Assembly (NCBI RefSeq): GCF_018613415.1
Contig: NZ_JAGGQG010000022.1
Span: 16,342-80,341, forward strand
DNA length: 64,000 nucleotides
Origin: Bacillus sp. ISL-18
GTDB taxonomy: Bacteria; Bacillota; Bacilli; Bacillales; Cytobacillaceae
Direction of reading: 5' to 3'
Part shown: positions 25,596 through 34,511 of the stretch, piece by piece
Layout of the letters: each line of letters begins with the position of its first letter
Position numbering within the stretch: the stretch's first letter is position 1
The notes under the pieces: generated by a model
Seen by the model: only the letters and a program-made list of their open reading frames with translations
What the model was told of the DNA's origin: nothing
Database searches by the model: none
Position numbers and translations under genes: made by a program

Positions 25596-26447
25596 TTAAC
25601 CATTCAACCAATCCCACTCAAATCTTTCACCATTATACTCAAAACCAATCGGTTTCGATTGAATCACGCCAGTTTTGCGATTTTCGTTCAACTCCTCCTC
25701 ATAATACTGAAAAAATTTCTCTTTTAAGATCCCATTGAAGTAAGCAATCGGGTTTTTTACAGCGTTTGTAAATTTTAGTTTTCGGATTAGCTGTTTGAAG
25801 GATTGGATCGCAAGGTTAACAATCAGATCCGTTTCCTGATGTAGTTCATAGCCATAGGCAATGATATGGGCCATACGCCAATATTCTTCGATCACCTTTG
25901 CATCTGGAAAGAAGCATTTAACAATTTCAACAAAGGGTTGTGGAATACGATTGCTCACATAAGTGTGATCCAAATGAATCGGTTCTTCTTTACGTTTTTT
26001 TATCTTTTGATCTTTTTCAGTTTTTAAAAGATTACTAGTTTCTTTAGGGCGGTCCATGCTTTCTTGTTTGGGTGGTTCATTAGAAGGAAAACGATTAAAT
26101 ACATAGAGATTGCTGGACTGAGAGCCGTTCTTTCTTTCGGTTTCATAGACAGTGAAGATCCCCAATTCTTTCCCTTTAAGAATCATCCGTTTAAAAGTCG
26201 AACGGGAAAGGATATTTTCTTTACATTCTTGGTTAATCGCTTTTAAAATCGTTCCAATTTTGGCATTACAGACACCAGGGATCTTGGCAGAGAACCGCTC
26301 TAGTCTCTTTAATCCAATTAATTCCCCCTTTGAAAAATCCTTCTTGTGATCAAGCATCCACATTTCCATATGGCGGTTGAACTCCTGTAAACTTTCGAAA
26401 TGCGAAAACGATTCAAATCCCTCAATCGTGCCAGATTTTAAATTCAT
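25596..26447 (-). CDS. Repeated helix-turn-helix protein, copy 2
   Basis: 283-aa near-copy of the protein at 8190-9041, differing at only a scattering of residues, with the same probable winged-helix N-terminal half and basic linker. Identity with copy 1 stops at 26456, 9 bases beyond the start codon. The AAAAGGTGG ribosome binding site and the upstream repeats of copy 1 are therefore missing, and translation is doubtful. It abuts the remaining 3' part of cbiW and points away from the cobalamin operon. Gene-sized duplication or insertion is the simplest reading. Confidence 0.7.
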   Translation of the reverse strand: MNLKSGTIEGFESFSHFESLQEFNRHMEMWMLDHKKDFSKGELIGLKRLERFSAKIPGVCNAKIGTILKAINQECKENILSRSTFKRMILKGKELGIFTVYETERKNGSQSSNLYVFNRFPSNEPPKQESMDRPKETSNLLKTEKDQKIKKRKEEPIHLDHTYVSNRIPQPFVEIVKCFFPDAKVIEEYWRMAHIIAYGYELHQETDLIVNLAIQSFKQLIRKLKFTNAVKNPIAYFNGILKEKFFQYYEEELNENRKTGVIQSKPIGFEYNGERFEWDWLNG

Positions 26448-26456
26448 CCGATTAGC

Positions 26457-26648
26457 GTCTATCCGTCAGGGACTTGGTATAAGAACGTAACCCCAGAAGT
26501 GGGAACTACGATTGTAAAGCGTCATCTAGCGGAAGGTCATTGCCTTAAGGAGCATGCGATCTATCAATATTCCGAAGCAGGATTCATACAGCAAGAAGGG
26601 TCGGAATGCATCGAAGGAGTACAAAAAGCGGTTAAAGAAAAGATGTAA
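26457..26648 (+). pseudogene. cbiW: cbiW-like ferredoxin, 3' fragment
   Basis: 64 codons without a start: VYPSGTWYKNVTPEVG, then IVKRHLAEGH and a short helical tail. This matches the C-terminal half of thioredoxin-fold [2Fe-2S] ferredoxins, as in CbiW, the first gene of the P. megaterium cobalamin operon. The N-terminal half with the first cluster cysteines is gone, replaced exactly at 26456/26457 by HTH copy 2. One remaining Cys pattern (GHC) is visible. The operon's promoter and any cobalamin riboswitch would have lain in the lost part. Confidence 0.75.
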
Positions 26649-26701
26649 CAGCGGGTAGTTGCTGGATTCTAGTTTGAAATTTTGGAAGGTGGCGTAATAG
26701 T

Positions 26702-28327
26702 GTGAAAGGCAAATTATTGGTTATTGGTTTTGGCCCTGGTGATGAAAAACATATTACCGGACGGGCAAAAGAAGCCATCCAAGAAAGTGATATCATCATC
26801 GGCTACAAAACCTATGTTGATTTAATCAGGGGATTAATAACGGGAAAGCAAATCATCAGCACAGGAATGACAGAAGAAGTGAGCCGTGCCCAGGAAGCTG
26901 TGAAACAGGCTGAGCTCGGTTACACGGTAGCGGTCATTTCGAGCGGTGATGCCGGTGTATATGGAATGGCAGGACTGGTTTACGAAGTACTAATTGAAAA
27001 AGGCTGGAAAAAAGACTCAGGGGTAGAAGTAGAGGTGGTCCCTGGCATTTCCGCCATCAACTCCTGTGCTGCTTTATTAGGCGCACCGGTCATGCATGAT
27101 GCCTGTACGATTAGCTTAAGTGACCATTTGACACCTTGGAGCTTGATCGAGAAACGAATTGAAGCGGCCGCTCAAGCTGATTTTGTGATTGCCCTATACA
27201 ATCCAAAAAGCGGGAGAAGGACACGGCAGATTATGGAAGCACAAAAAATTCTACTAAAATATCGCTCGCCAGACACCCCTGTTGGATTGGTAAAGAGTGC
27301 TTATCGTGATAATCAAAAAATCGTCTTAACCAATTTACAAGAGATGCTCGAACATGAAATTGGCATGTTAACCACCGTTTTAATTGGCAACTCTTCCACA
27401 TTTTTCTACGATGGCTTGATCATCACTCCGCGCGGTTATCAGCGGAAGTATACGTTAAATCAGGCAATACAGCCGTTGAAACCGCATCAGCGTCTGCAAA
27501 AAGAAGCCGAACCTTGGGCACTGGATCAAGAAGAAGAAGAAACATCGGTGAACAAAAAACTAGTCACCCCAACCTTGGTGAAAGAGTCGCCAAGAAAGCT
27601 GGCTGAGGAAGCCTTGCAAATGATCCTTGGTGAGAACGATGGACAATCCCAAGGTTTAATGGTGAAACAGGACTTTCAATCTATTTTTGAGGTAGCGGTC
27701 AGCCCTGGTGTCGCTAATAAAAAATTTACCGCGACTCAGATGGTCATTCTTTCCGAAATCGTCGGAGAAGAAGGTATCATGGAATACACACAAGACCATT
27801 ATATGAAGCTGCAAATTTTAACCTCTAAGCCTGATGAGATTGTTGAAAAACTAAAGGCGGCCAACTTTTTGATTGCTCCTGTTGGCGACGTATTAACTGT
27901 AAAAGCCTGTGATTTTTGTGACGGAGAAAAGAAGGATTCCATCCCTTATGCCGATGAGCTCCAGGAAAGGCTTGGCGGCATGGAACTCCCCAAAGAAATG
28001 AAACTTGGCGTGAATGGCTGCGGTATGGCCTGTTATGGAGCGGTAAAAGAGGATATTGGCATTGTCTACCGCAAGGGAGCGTTTGATTTGTTTTTAGGAG
28101 CCAAGACAGCCGGTAGAACCGCACATCCCGGCCAAATCGTAGCGGAAGGAATCGCACCGGAGCAAATTGTTGGGGTCATAGAGGGCATTGTTCAAGAGTA
28201 CAAACAAAAGGCCTATCCAAATGAACGTTTCTATAAATTTTTTAAACGGGTCAAAGAGGTTCAAGGTTTTGTGTACCAGGATATCACACCAAACCTTAAA
28301 ATCGAAGCGGCTGTTTGCGGGGAGTAA
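26702..28327 (+). CDS. cbiH60: Precorrin-3B/cobalt-factor III C17-methyltransferase with ferredoxin-reductase-like tail
   Basis: 541-aa fusion as in P. megaterium CbiH60. Residues 1-~245 are a tetrapyrrole methylase: VIGFGPGDEKHITG, SSGDAGVYGMAGLVYE, VVPGISAINSCAALLGAP. Residues ~310-541 resemble the sulfite/nitrite-reductase repeat with cluster-binding Cys in CDFCDGEK and GVNGCGMACYG. It ring-contracts and methylates the corrin precursor at C17. The start is GTG at 26702 after GGAAGGTGG. First intact gene of the operon; cbiX follows after 62 bases. Confidence 0.93.
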   Translation: MKGKLLVIGFGPGDEKHITGRAKEAIQESDIIIGYKTYVDLIRGLITGKQIISTGMTEEVSRAQEAVKQAELGYTVAVISSGDAGVYGMAGLVYEVLIEKGWKKDSGVEVEVVPGISAINSCAALLGAPVMHDACTISLSDHLTPWSLIEKRIEAAAQADFVIALYNPKSGRRTRQIMEAQKILLKYRSPDTPVGLVKSAYRDNQKIVLTNLQEMLEHEIGMLTTVLIGNSSTFFYDGLIITPRGYQRKYTLNQAIQPLKPHQRLQKEAEPWALDQEEEETSVNKKLVTPTLVKESPRKLAEEALQMILGENDGQSQGLMVKQDFQSIFEVAVSPGVANKKFTATQMVILSEIVGEEGIMEYTQDHYMKLQILTSKPDEIVEKLKAANFLIAPVGDVLTVKACDFCDGEKKDSIPYADELQERLGGMELPKEMKLGVNGCGMACYGAVKEDIGIVYRKGAFDLFLGAKTAGRTAHPGQIVAEGIAPEQIVGVIEGIVQEYKQKAYPNERFYKFFKRVKEVQGFVYQDITPNLKIEAAVCGE

Positions 28328-28389
28328 AGGGAAGATGTCTAGCGGTCAATTGGCAGGATAGCATTTACAAACAAAGGGGAGGAAATATT

Positions 28390-29280
28390 TTGAAAGCAAT
28401 TCTATTTGTGGGGCATGGGAGCAGAGATCAAGAGGGAAATCAGCAGGTTCGCGAGTTCATCCGTGAGATGAGAAAAACTTGGGACGATTCTTTCCTGGTC
28501 GAGACGTGCTTTTTAGAATTTGAACGACCAACCGTTAATCAAGGAATTGATCTGTGTGTGGAGAAAGGGGCCGACCATATTGTCGTGATTCCAATCATGC
28601 TCTTACAGGCAGGACACTCCAAAATTCATATTCCAGCAGCTATTGATGAGGCAAAGAATAAATATCCACTTGTTCAATTTACTTATGGCCGGCCAATTGG
28701 TGTTCATGAGGAAACATTTGAAATTCTAAAAACGAGATTAATGGAAATTGGCGAGAATATAGATGCACCTGAAAACGATACGGCTGTCCTTTTGTTAGGA
28801 CGGGGCGGAAGCGATCCCGATGCGAATAGTGATTTATATAAAATTGCTAGATTACTATGGGAAAAAACAAACTATAAAATCGTCGAACCTGCTTTTATGG
28901 GGGTGACCAATCCCCTTGTGAACGAAGGGATTGAGCGCTGTATTAAGCTTGGAGCAAAAAAAGTGGTAATCCTTCCTTACTTTCTATTCACTGGCATCCT
29001 GATTAAACGGTTAGAAGAAATGATGGTTCCTATTCAAAATCAATATTCCGCGGTTGAATTTCAGTTGGCTGATTATTTTGGTTATCATCCAAAATTACAG
29101 ACGATTTTATTCGATCGGGTGGAAGAAGCCCTCGGTGATGAGGTGAAGATGAACTGCGATACCTGCCAATACCGTCTCAATGTGATGGAACATATCGATC
29201 ATCACCACCACCATGACCATGACCACGACCATCACCATGATCATGAACATGCAGTGGAAAAGGCAGGAGATAGAGGATGA
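28390..29280 (+). CDS. cbiX: Sirohydrochlorin cobaltochelatase CbiX
   Basis: 296-aa long-form CbiX that inserts Co2+ into sirohydrochlorin, committing the oxygen-independent route. Two chelatase halves are visible: FVGHGSRDQEG with HSKIHIPAAIDEA, and LLGRGGSDPDANSD with LPYFLFTG. A MNCDTCQYR motif may bind an Fe-S centre. The C-terminus carries a run of about 17 His/Asp residues (5 His, then alternating), probably a metal reservoir. The start is TTG at 28390 after GGGGAGGA. Overlaps cbiJ by 4 bases. Confidence 0.93.
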   Translation: MKAILFVGHGSRDQEGNQQVREFIREMRKTWDDSFLVETCFLEFERPTVNQGIDLCVEKGADHIVVIPIMLLQAGHSKIHIPAAIDEAKNKYPLVQFTYGRPIGVHEETFEILKTRLMEIGENIDAPENDTAVLLLGRGGSDPDANSDLYKIARLLWEKTNYKIVEPAFMGVTNPLVNEGIERCIKLGAKKVVILPYFLFTGILIKRLEEMMVPIQNQYSAVEFQLADYFGYHPKLQTILFDRVEEALGDEVKMNCDTCQYRLNVMEHIDHHHHHDHDHDHHHDHEHAVEKAGDRG

Positions 29281-30074
29281 TTTTCGTATTAGCCGGTACA
29301 AGTGATGCACGAGCCCTTGCTTTAAAAATAAAAAAGGAGGGCTTCGATCTCTTGGCCTCCGTTGTCACTGAAAATGCAGCGGTTGAATTAAGGGAGTCAG
29401 GGATACCTGTTCAAGTAGGAAGATTAACCGATGAAGACATGGTGGGGTTAATTGACACAAAAGGGATTCTAGCGGTTGTCGATGCCAGTCATCCGTTTGC
29501 TGAAGAAGCTTCGAAAAATGCCATCAAGGCCGCCAAAACGGCGGGAATCCCCTATATCCGGTATGAACGGGAGTCACAAACTTTCCAATATGACAACATG
29601 ACAGTTGTCGAAAGCTACGCGGAAGCAGCGGAGCTTGCATTGGCCAAAAAAGGCGTAGTGATGCTGACGACCGGCAGCAAGACGCTTCAAATTTTTACAA
29701 AAAAACTACTAGGTAATCCGGACATCCGCTTGATTGCCAGGATGCTGCCTCGTGTAGATAATATGGAAAAATGTGAGCAGCTAGGGCTGCCGCAGAAAAA
29801 TATTGTTGCGATCCAGGGACCATTTTCAAAAGAGTTCGACAAAGCCCTATATAAGCAATATGGCGTGACATTAATGGTGACGAAAGAGAGCGGGAAAGTC
29901 GGATCAGTCGATGAAAAGGTGGAAGCCGCCAAAGAACTGGGAATTGAGGTCATCCTGATTGGCCGCCCGAAACTGAATTATGGCATCGTCTATGCTCATT
30001 TTGTCGATGTCATCGCAGAATTAGATAAAAAGATTGGTTCCACACCAACCGTCACAACAGAACAATCATTTTAA
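29277..30074 (+). CDS. cbiJ: Precorrin-6A reductase
   Basis: 265-aa CbiJ/CobK, the NAD(P)H-dependent reduction of cobalt-precorrin-6A. N-terminal FVLAGTSDARALA, the DASHPFAEEASKNA segment (~65) and IAIQGPFSKEF-like VAIQGPFSKEF (~175), plus TKESGKVGSVDEKVEAA, are family landmarks. ATG overlaps the cbiX stop (ATGA). Full length, so this step should be intact. Confidence 0.92.
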   Translation: MIFVLAGTSDARALALKIKKEGFDLLASVVTENAAVELRESGIPVQVGRLTDEDMVGLIDTKGILAVVDASHPFAEEASKNAIKAAKTAGIPYIRYERESQTFQYDNMTVVESYAEAAELALAKKGVVMLTTGSKTLQIFTKKLLGNPDIRLIARMLPRVDNMEKCEQLGLPQKNIVAIQGPFSKEFDKALYKQYGVTLMVTKESGKVGSVDEKVEAAKELGIEVILIGRPKLNYGIVYAHFVDVIAELDKKIGSTPTVTTEQSF

Positions 30075-30090
30075 TACAGGAGTGAGAGAA

Positions 30091-30738
30091 ATGGATTTTC
30101 GTACCGAATTTAAACCATTAACCGTCCAACCGGAACAGATCGAAGGAAGAAGCTTTGAAATGATTAATGAAGAAATAGAAGAGCACCCTTTTACCGAGGA
30201 GCAATATCCGATAGTCCAGCGGATCATCCATGCATCCGCTGACTTTGAACTCGGGAAGAGTGTCCTTTTCCATCCTGACGCTATCCAATCCGGCATCCGG
30301 GCGATTCGGAGCGGCAAAATGGTAGTTGCCGATGTTCAAATGATTCAAAGCGGGGCGAATAAAGCGCGAATTGAAAAGTACGGCGGAGAAATCAAGGTCT
30401 ATATTTCTGACCCGGATGTGGTACAAGAAGCCAAACGGTTAAATACCACACGGGCCATTATTTCGATGCGAAAAGCGATCAAAGAAGCGGACGGCGGCAT
30501 TTTTGCCATCGGGAACGCCCCAACAGCCTTACTTGAACTCATCCGCCTAATTAAAGAAGGAGAAGCGAAACCAGGTCTTGTCATTGGTCTGCCAGTTGGG
30601 TTTGTTTCCGCTGCTGAGTCAAAAGAAGAATTAGCCAAGCTCGATATCCCGTTCATCACCAATATTGGCAGAAAAGGCGGCAGTACCGTAACCGTTGCCG
30701 CATTAAATGCCATTTCCATTATGGCCGATCGGGGATAA
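30091..30738 (+). CDS. cbiC: Cobalt-precorrin-8 methylmutase
   Basis: 215-aa CbiC, moving the C11 methyl group to C12 to give cobyrinate. Shows RIIHASADFELGKSVLFHP with the catalytic His, KMVVADVQMIQSG, and AIGNAPTALLELIRLIKEG. The ATG at 30091 follows AGGAGTGAGAGAA; an in-frame GTG at 30034 would lie inside cbiJ. Seventeen bases after cbiJ, 3 before cbiD. Confidence 0.93.
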   Translation: MDFRTEFKPLTVQPEQIEGRSFEMINEEIEEHPFTEEQYPIVQRIIHASADFELGKSVLFHPDAIQSGIRAIRSGKMVVADVQMIQSGANKARIEKYGGEIKVYISDPDVVQEAKRLNTTRAIISMRKAIKEADGGIFAIGNAPTALLELIRLIKEGEAKPGLVIGLPVGFVSAAESKEELAKLDIPFITNIGRKGGSTVTVAALNAISIMADRG

Positions 30739-30741
30739 CCC

Positions 30742-31845
30742 ATGCAGGAAGTACCAAAAGGGAAGCTCAGGGAAGGATATACGACTGGGGCCTGCGCAAC
30801 GGCAACGACCAAAGCAGCGCTGACAGCATTAATTACCGGTGAACCGCAAACAGAATCAACCATTTACTTGCCCGTCAAACGGTTTGCAACTTTTCAGATA
30901 GAAAGCTGTGAGGTAACGGAACAAACGGCCACCGCCAGTACGATAAAAGACGCGGGGGATGACCCGGATGCCACCCACGGGGCCTTGATCGTTTCCACCG
31001 TGTCATGGCTCGATGAACCGGGTATCATCCTTGACGGGGGTATTGGGGTTGGCCGCGTCACAAAGGACGGCTTGCCCGTTCCAGTTGGCGAGGCCGCGAT
31101 TAACCCTGTTCCCCGCAGGATGATCCTTGAAACAGCCGAAGGGGTATTAAAAGAATTTGGGATTACGCGAGGCCTAAAGATCGTCATTTCCGTACCAGCC
31201 GGTGAAGAAATCGCCAAAAAAACACTCAATGGACGCTTAGGAATCATTGGCGGGATTTCTATCCTCGGAACCCGCGGGATTGTCGTTCCATTTTCCACAG
31301 CCGCTTATAAGGCCAGCATCATCCAGGCGATCAGTGTTGCCCGGGCCAGTGGCTGCGAGCACGTTGTCATTACAACAGGCGGGCGGAGCGAGAAAAATGC
31401 GATGAAGCAATTCCCCGAACTGTCTGAGGAAGCTTTTATCGAAATGGGTGACTTTGTCGGGTTTACCCTTAAACAATGCAAGAAGCAAGGGGTAAAAAGA
31501 GTGTCGATGGTCGGCATGATGGGGAAATTCTCTAAAGTAGCAATGGGGATCATGATGGTCCACTCGAAAAGCGCCCCGGTAGATTTTGATTTTTTAGCGG
31601 AGGTGGCAAGCAGTACCGGTGCGGATGCCGCTCTGGTTGAGCAAATTCGAACGGCCAATACGGCATCACAGGTTGGCGATATGATGTCCTTACAGGGCCA
31701 TCTCTCCTTTTTTGAAATGCTGAGTGACCATTGCTGCCAGGCTGCGTTAAAGGAAGTCGATGGCGGGATCGATATAGATACGACCCTTTATACCATGAAG
31801 GGGGAATTGTTAGGAAAGGCGGTGCGAAAGAGTGGCATCAATTAA
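30742..31845 (+). CDS. cbiD: Cobalt-precorrin-5B C1-methyltransferase
   Basis: 367-aa CbiD, methylating C1 with SAM in the anaerobic pathway. N-terminal GYTTGACATATTKAAL is the family signature. Others are GDDPDATHGALI, DGGIGVGRVTKDGL, and VVITTGGRSEKNAMKQFP. Base composition here is visibly richer in GC than in the flanking clusters. Overlaps cbiET. Confidence 0.93.
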   Translation: MQEVPKGKLREGYTTGACATATTKAALTALITGEPQTESTIYLPVKRFATFQIESCEVTEQTATASTIKDAGDDPDATHGALIVSTVSWLDEPGIILDGGIGVGRVTKDGLPVPVGEAAINPVPRRMILETAEGVLKEFGITRGLKIVISVPAGEEIAKKTLNGRLGIIGGISILGTRGIVVPFSTAAYKASIIQAISVARASGCEHVVITTGGRSEKNAMKQFPELSEEAFIEMGDFVGFTLKQCKKQGVKRVSMVGMMGKFSKVAMGIMMVHSKSAPVDFDFLAEVASSTGADAALVEQIRTANTASQVGDMMSLQGHLSFFEMLSDHCCQAALKEVDGGIDIDTTLYTMKGELLGKAVRKSGIN

Positions 31846-33037
31846 AATGATCGGCATTGGGGACGAAGGCAAAGTGAGCCTGCTCCCTATGTACGAAAAG
31901 TGGATTAATGAAAGTGAACTATTAATAGGAGGAAAGAGACAGCTTTCCTTTTTTCCTGAATTCACCGGCGAAAAAATCGCGATTGAAGGCGGGCTTTCTT
32001 CACTCGTCGAACGGCTGCAGTCGGAGACGAGAAACGTAGTGATTCTAGCATCTGGAGACCCGTTGTTCTATGGAATTGGAAGCTATTTATCTTCTAAAAT
32101 CGATTTGGACATTTATCCTTATTTAAGTTCGATCCAGCTTGCTTTTGCCAGAATGAAAGAAAGATGGCAGGATGCGTATTTCACCAGCGTTCACGGCAGA
32201 AGTATAAAAGGGCTGGCACAGCGAGTAGATGGAAAAAAAACGGTCGCAATCTTAACCGACACGGAAAATTCCCCAAATAAAATCGCTCAGTATTTGCTAT
32301 CCTTTGGCATGACTGAATATGAAGCGTTTGTGGGAGAGAACCTTGGCAGTGACAAGGAACGATGCCGCTGGTTTACCCTTGCTGAAATGAAGGATGAAGA
32401 GTTTTCACCGCTCAATGTAGTCATTCTCAAGAAAAAAGGGGAAAGCCCACATTGGCCGATTGGCATTGACGATACGGAGTTTATTCAGCGAAAACCGGAT
32501 AAGGGCTTAATTACCAAAAAGGAAATCCGTACACTAAGCATTAGTGCCCTAAGGTTACAAGAAGCCAGCACGGTTTGGGATATTGGCACATGCACAGGTT
32601 CTGTTGCGATTGAGGCAGCGAAAATCGCCAGGGAAGGACAAGTGTTTGCCATCGAAAAGAACGAGGGCGACCTAGATAACTGCCGACAAAATTTAGCGAA
32701 GTTCCGTGTGGATGCAACACTAGTTCACGGGAAAGCACCAGAGGGCTTAGATACCTTCCCAGATCCAGATTCTGTCTTTATTGGCGGGACGGCAGGCGGG
32801 ATGGAAGACATTTTGGATATTTGTTGCAGCCGATTGAAAGCGTGTGGACGCATTGTCTTGAATGCCGTCACAATTGAAAATCTTTCAGAAGCGATGCGTG
32901 CGTTTAAAGAAAGGGGATATGAGACAAATATTACTCTTGCGCAAATATCCAGAAGTAAACCTATTTTGAATCTGACAAGATTTGAAGCATTAAATCCGAT
33001 TTACATAATAGAAGCGTGGCGTAAGGAAGGGGAATAA
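31832..33037 (+). CDS. cbiET: Fused cobalt-precorrin-6B C5,15-methyltransferase/decarboxylase CbiET
   Basis: 401-aa fusion. The CbiE-type methylase domain (~1-200) has VILASGDPLFYGIGSYL. The CbiT domain (~205-400) has SAM motif VWDIGTCTGSVAIEAAK and a FIGGTAGGMEDIL motif. Together they methylate C5 and C15 and remove the C12 acetate carboxyl. GTG at 31832 is used; ATG at 31847 (MIGIGDEGK) is an alternative with a weaker upstream site. Overlaps cbiD by 14 bases. Confidence 0.92.
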   Translation: MASIKMIGIGDEGKVSLLPMYEKWINESELLIGGKRQLSFFPEFTGEKIAIEGGLSSLVERLQSETRNVVILASGDPLFYGIGSYLSSKIDLDIYPYLSSIQLAFARMKERWQDAYFTSVHGRSIKGLAQRVDGKKTVAILTDTENSPNKIAQYLLSFGMTEYEAFVGENLGSDKERCRWFTLAEMKDEEFSPLNVVILKKKGESPHWPIGIDDTEFIQRKPDKGLITKKEIRTLSISALRLQEASTVWDIGTCTGSVAIEAAKIAREGQVFAIEKNEGDLDNCRQNLAKFRVDATLVHGKAPEGLDTFPDPDSVFIGGTAGGMEDILDICCSRLKACGRIVLNAVTIENLSEAMRAFKERGYETNITLAQISRSKPILNLTRFEALNPIYIIEAWRKEGE

Positions 33038-33039
33038 AC

Positions 33040-33741
33040 ATGTTAGGTACATTATACGGCCTTGGGGTTGGCCCGGGGGATCCAGAGCTCATTACCGTTA
33101 AGGCGTTTCGTAAATTAAAGGAATCTCCCGTGATTGCCTATCCGAAGAAACAAAAGGGTAGCAAAAGCTATGCCCATCGAATCATTGATGTCTATTTTCA
33201 GCCAAACGAAAAAGAAATGCTCGGCCTTGTCTTTCCGATGACAAAGGATCCAGCCACATTGGAAAGAAAATGGACGGAAACCGTGGAAAATGTGTGGGCG
33301 AAGCTGCAGGAGGGTAAGGATGTCGCTTTTGTAACCGAAGGGGATCCTCTTTTATACAGCACGTTTATTCATATGATGCGGTTGATGCAGGAAAAGTATC
33401 CGCAGGTTCCAATTGAAGTCGTTCCGGGGATTTCGTCCATCAATGGGGCGGCTTCTAGGCTGGGAATTCCCTTGGCAGATGGGGATGAGCATGTAGCGAT
33501 TGTTCCGGCGCGGGATGACTATGAAACCATGAAAAAAGTAATTCAAGACAATGATTGTGTCATTTTTATAAAAGTAGCGAAGGTCATTGATTTAATGCTT
33601 GAAGTATTACGTGATTTAGATTTGCTTGACAAGGCTTCAGTCGTCACAAAGGTAACATCGGATGAGGAGATTATTTGGCGGGCAGATGAGCTCGAAGGAG
33701 CGGAGCTTGAATATTTAACATTAATGGTGGTGAGAAAATGA
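33040..33741 (+). CDS. cbiL: Cobalt-factor II C20-methyltransferase
   Basis: 233-aa tetrapyrrole methylase. Seen: YGLGVGPGDPELITVKA near the start, FVTEGDPLLYSTFIHMMR (~90) and IEVVPGISSINGAASRLGIP (~128). CbiL adds the C20 methyl early in the cobalt-first route. GGAAGGGGA-like site before ATG. Overlaps cbiF by 4 bases. Confidence 0.92.
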   Translation: MLGTLYGLGVGPGDPELITVKAFRKLKESPVIAYPKKQKGSKSYAHRIIDVYFQPNEKEMLGLVFPMTKDPATLERKWTETVENVWAKLQEGKDVAFVTEGDPLLYSTFIHMMRLMQEKYPQVPIEVVPGISSINGAASRLGIPLADGDEHVAIVPARDDYETMKKVIQDNDCVIFIKVAKVIDLMLEVLRDLDLLDKASVVTKVTSDEEIIWRADELEGAELEYLTLMVVRK

Positions 33742-34511
33742 AGCTTTATATCATTGGTGCCGGACCAGGCGATCCTGATTTAATCACGGTAAAAGGTCTT
33801 CAGCATCTTCAGGAGGCAGATGTCGTTCTATATGCGGATTCTCTTGTAAACGAAGACTTAATTGCTAAAGCAAAACCTTCTGCCGAAATATTGAAAACCG
33901 CCGGGATGCATTTAGAAGAAATGGTTGACGTCATGGCTGAGCGAATCCAGCAAGGGAAAAAGGTCGTTCGTGTCCACACGGGCGATCCGGCTGTTTACGG
34001 GGCGATTATGGAACAAATCGTCTTGTTAAGGAAGAAAGGAATCGAAGTAGAGATAGTTCCGGGTGTGAGCTCTGTGTTTGCAGCTGCCGCGGCCGCGCAA
34101 GCCGAGCTGACGATTCCTGATTTAACGCAAACCGTGATTCTGACAAGAGCTGAAGGCAGGACACCTGTGCCCGAATTTGAAAAGCTGGCGGATTTAGCCA
34201 AACTTCATTGCACGATTGCGCTTTTCTTAAGTGCGACGTTAACGAAAAAGCTTGTCAAGGAATTGACCGGGGCTGGCTGGAGTATGGATACCCCTGTTGC
34301 GGTTGTTTATAAAGCCTCGTGGCCGGATCAAAAAATTGTCCGGACCACACTAGAACGGTTGGATGAAGATATGCGGACGAATGGGATTCGTAAACAGGCG
34401 ATGATCTTAGCCGGCTGGGCGCTAGACGAAAACATCCACGAACAAGATTATCGTTCCAAGCTGTATGACAAAACGTTTACACATGGATTCCGCCGGGGGG
34501 TGGAGTCGTAA
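33738..34511 (+). CDS. cbiF: Cobalt-precorrin-4 C11-methyltransferase
   Basis: 257-aa tetrapyrrole methylase with YIIGAGPGDPDLITVKGL, VRVHTGDPAVYGAIMEQ (~85) and EIVPGVSSVFAAAAAAQAEL (~105), the last being typical of CobM/CbiF. It methylates C11 before CbiG acts. The GTG-free ATG start overlaps the cbiL stop, and its own stop overlaps the cbiG start by one base. Confidence 0.92.
   Translation: MKLYIIGAGPGDPDLITVKGLQHLQEADVVLYADSLVNEDLIAKAKPSAEILKTAGMHLEEMVDVMAERIQQGKKVVRVHTGDPAVYGAIMEQIVLLRKKGIEVEIVPGVSSVFAAAAAAQAELTIPDLTQTVILTRAEGRTPVPEFEKLADLAKLHCTIALFLSATLTKKLVKELTGAGWSMDTPVAVVYKASWPDQKIVRTTLERLDEDMRTNGIRKQAMILAGWALDENIHEQDYRSKLYDKTFTHGFRRGVES

Noticed and set aside
25440..25600. Cobalamin riboswitch upstream of the cbi genes
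   Set aside because: No B12-box or aptamer signature found; the region is relic sequence and the HTH copy.
29107..29370. Met/Val-rich minus-strand frames opposite the cbiX end
   Set aside because: They are antisense images of the His/Asp-rich tail of CbiX.
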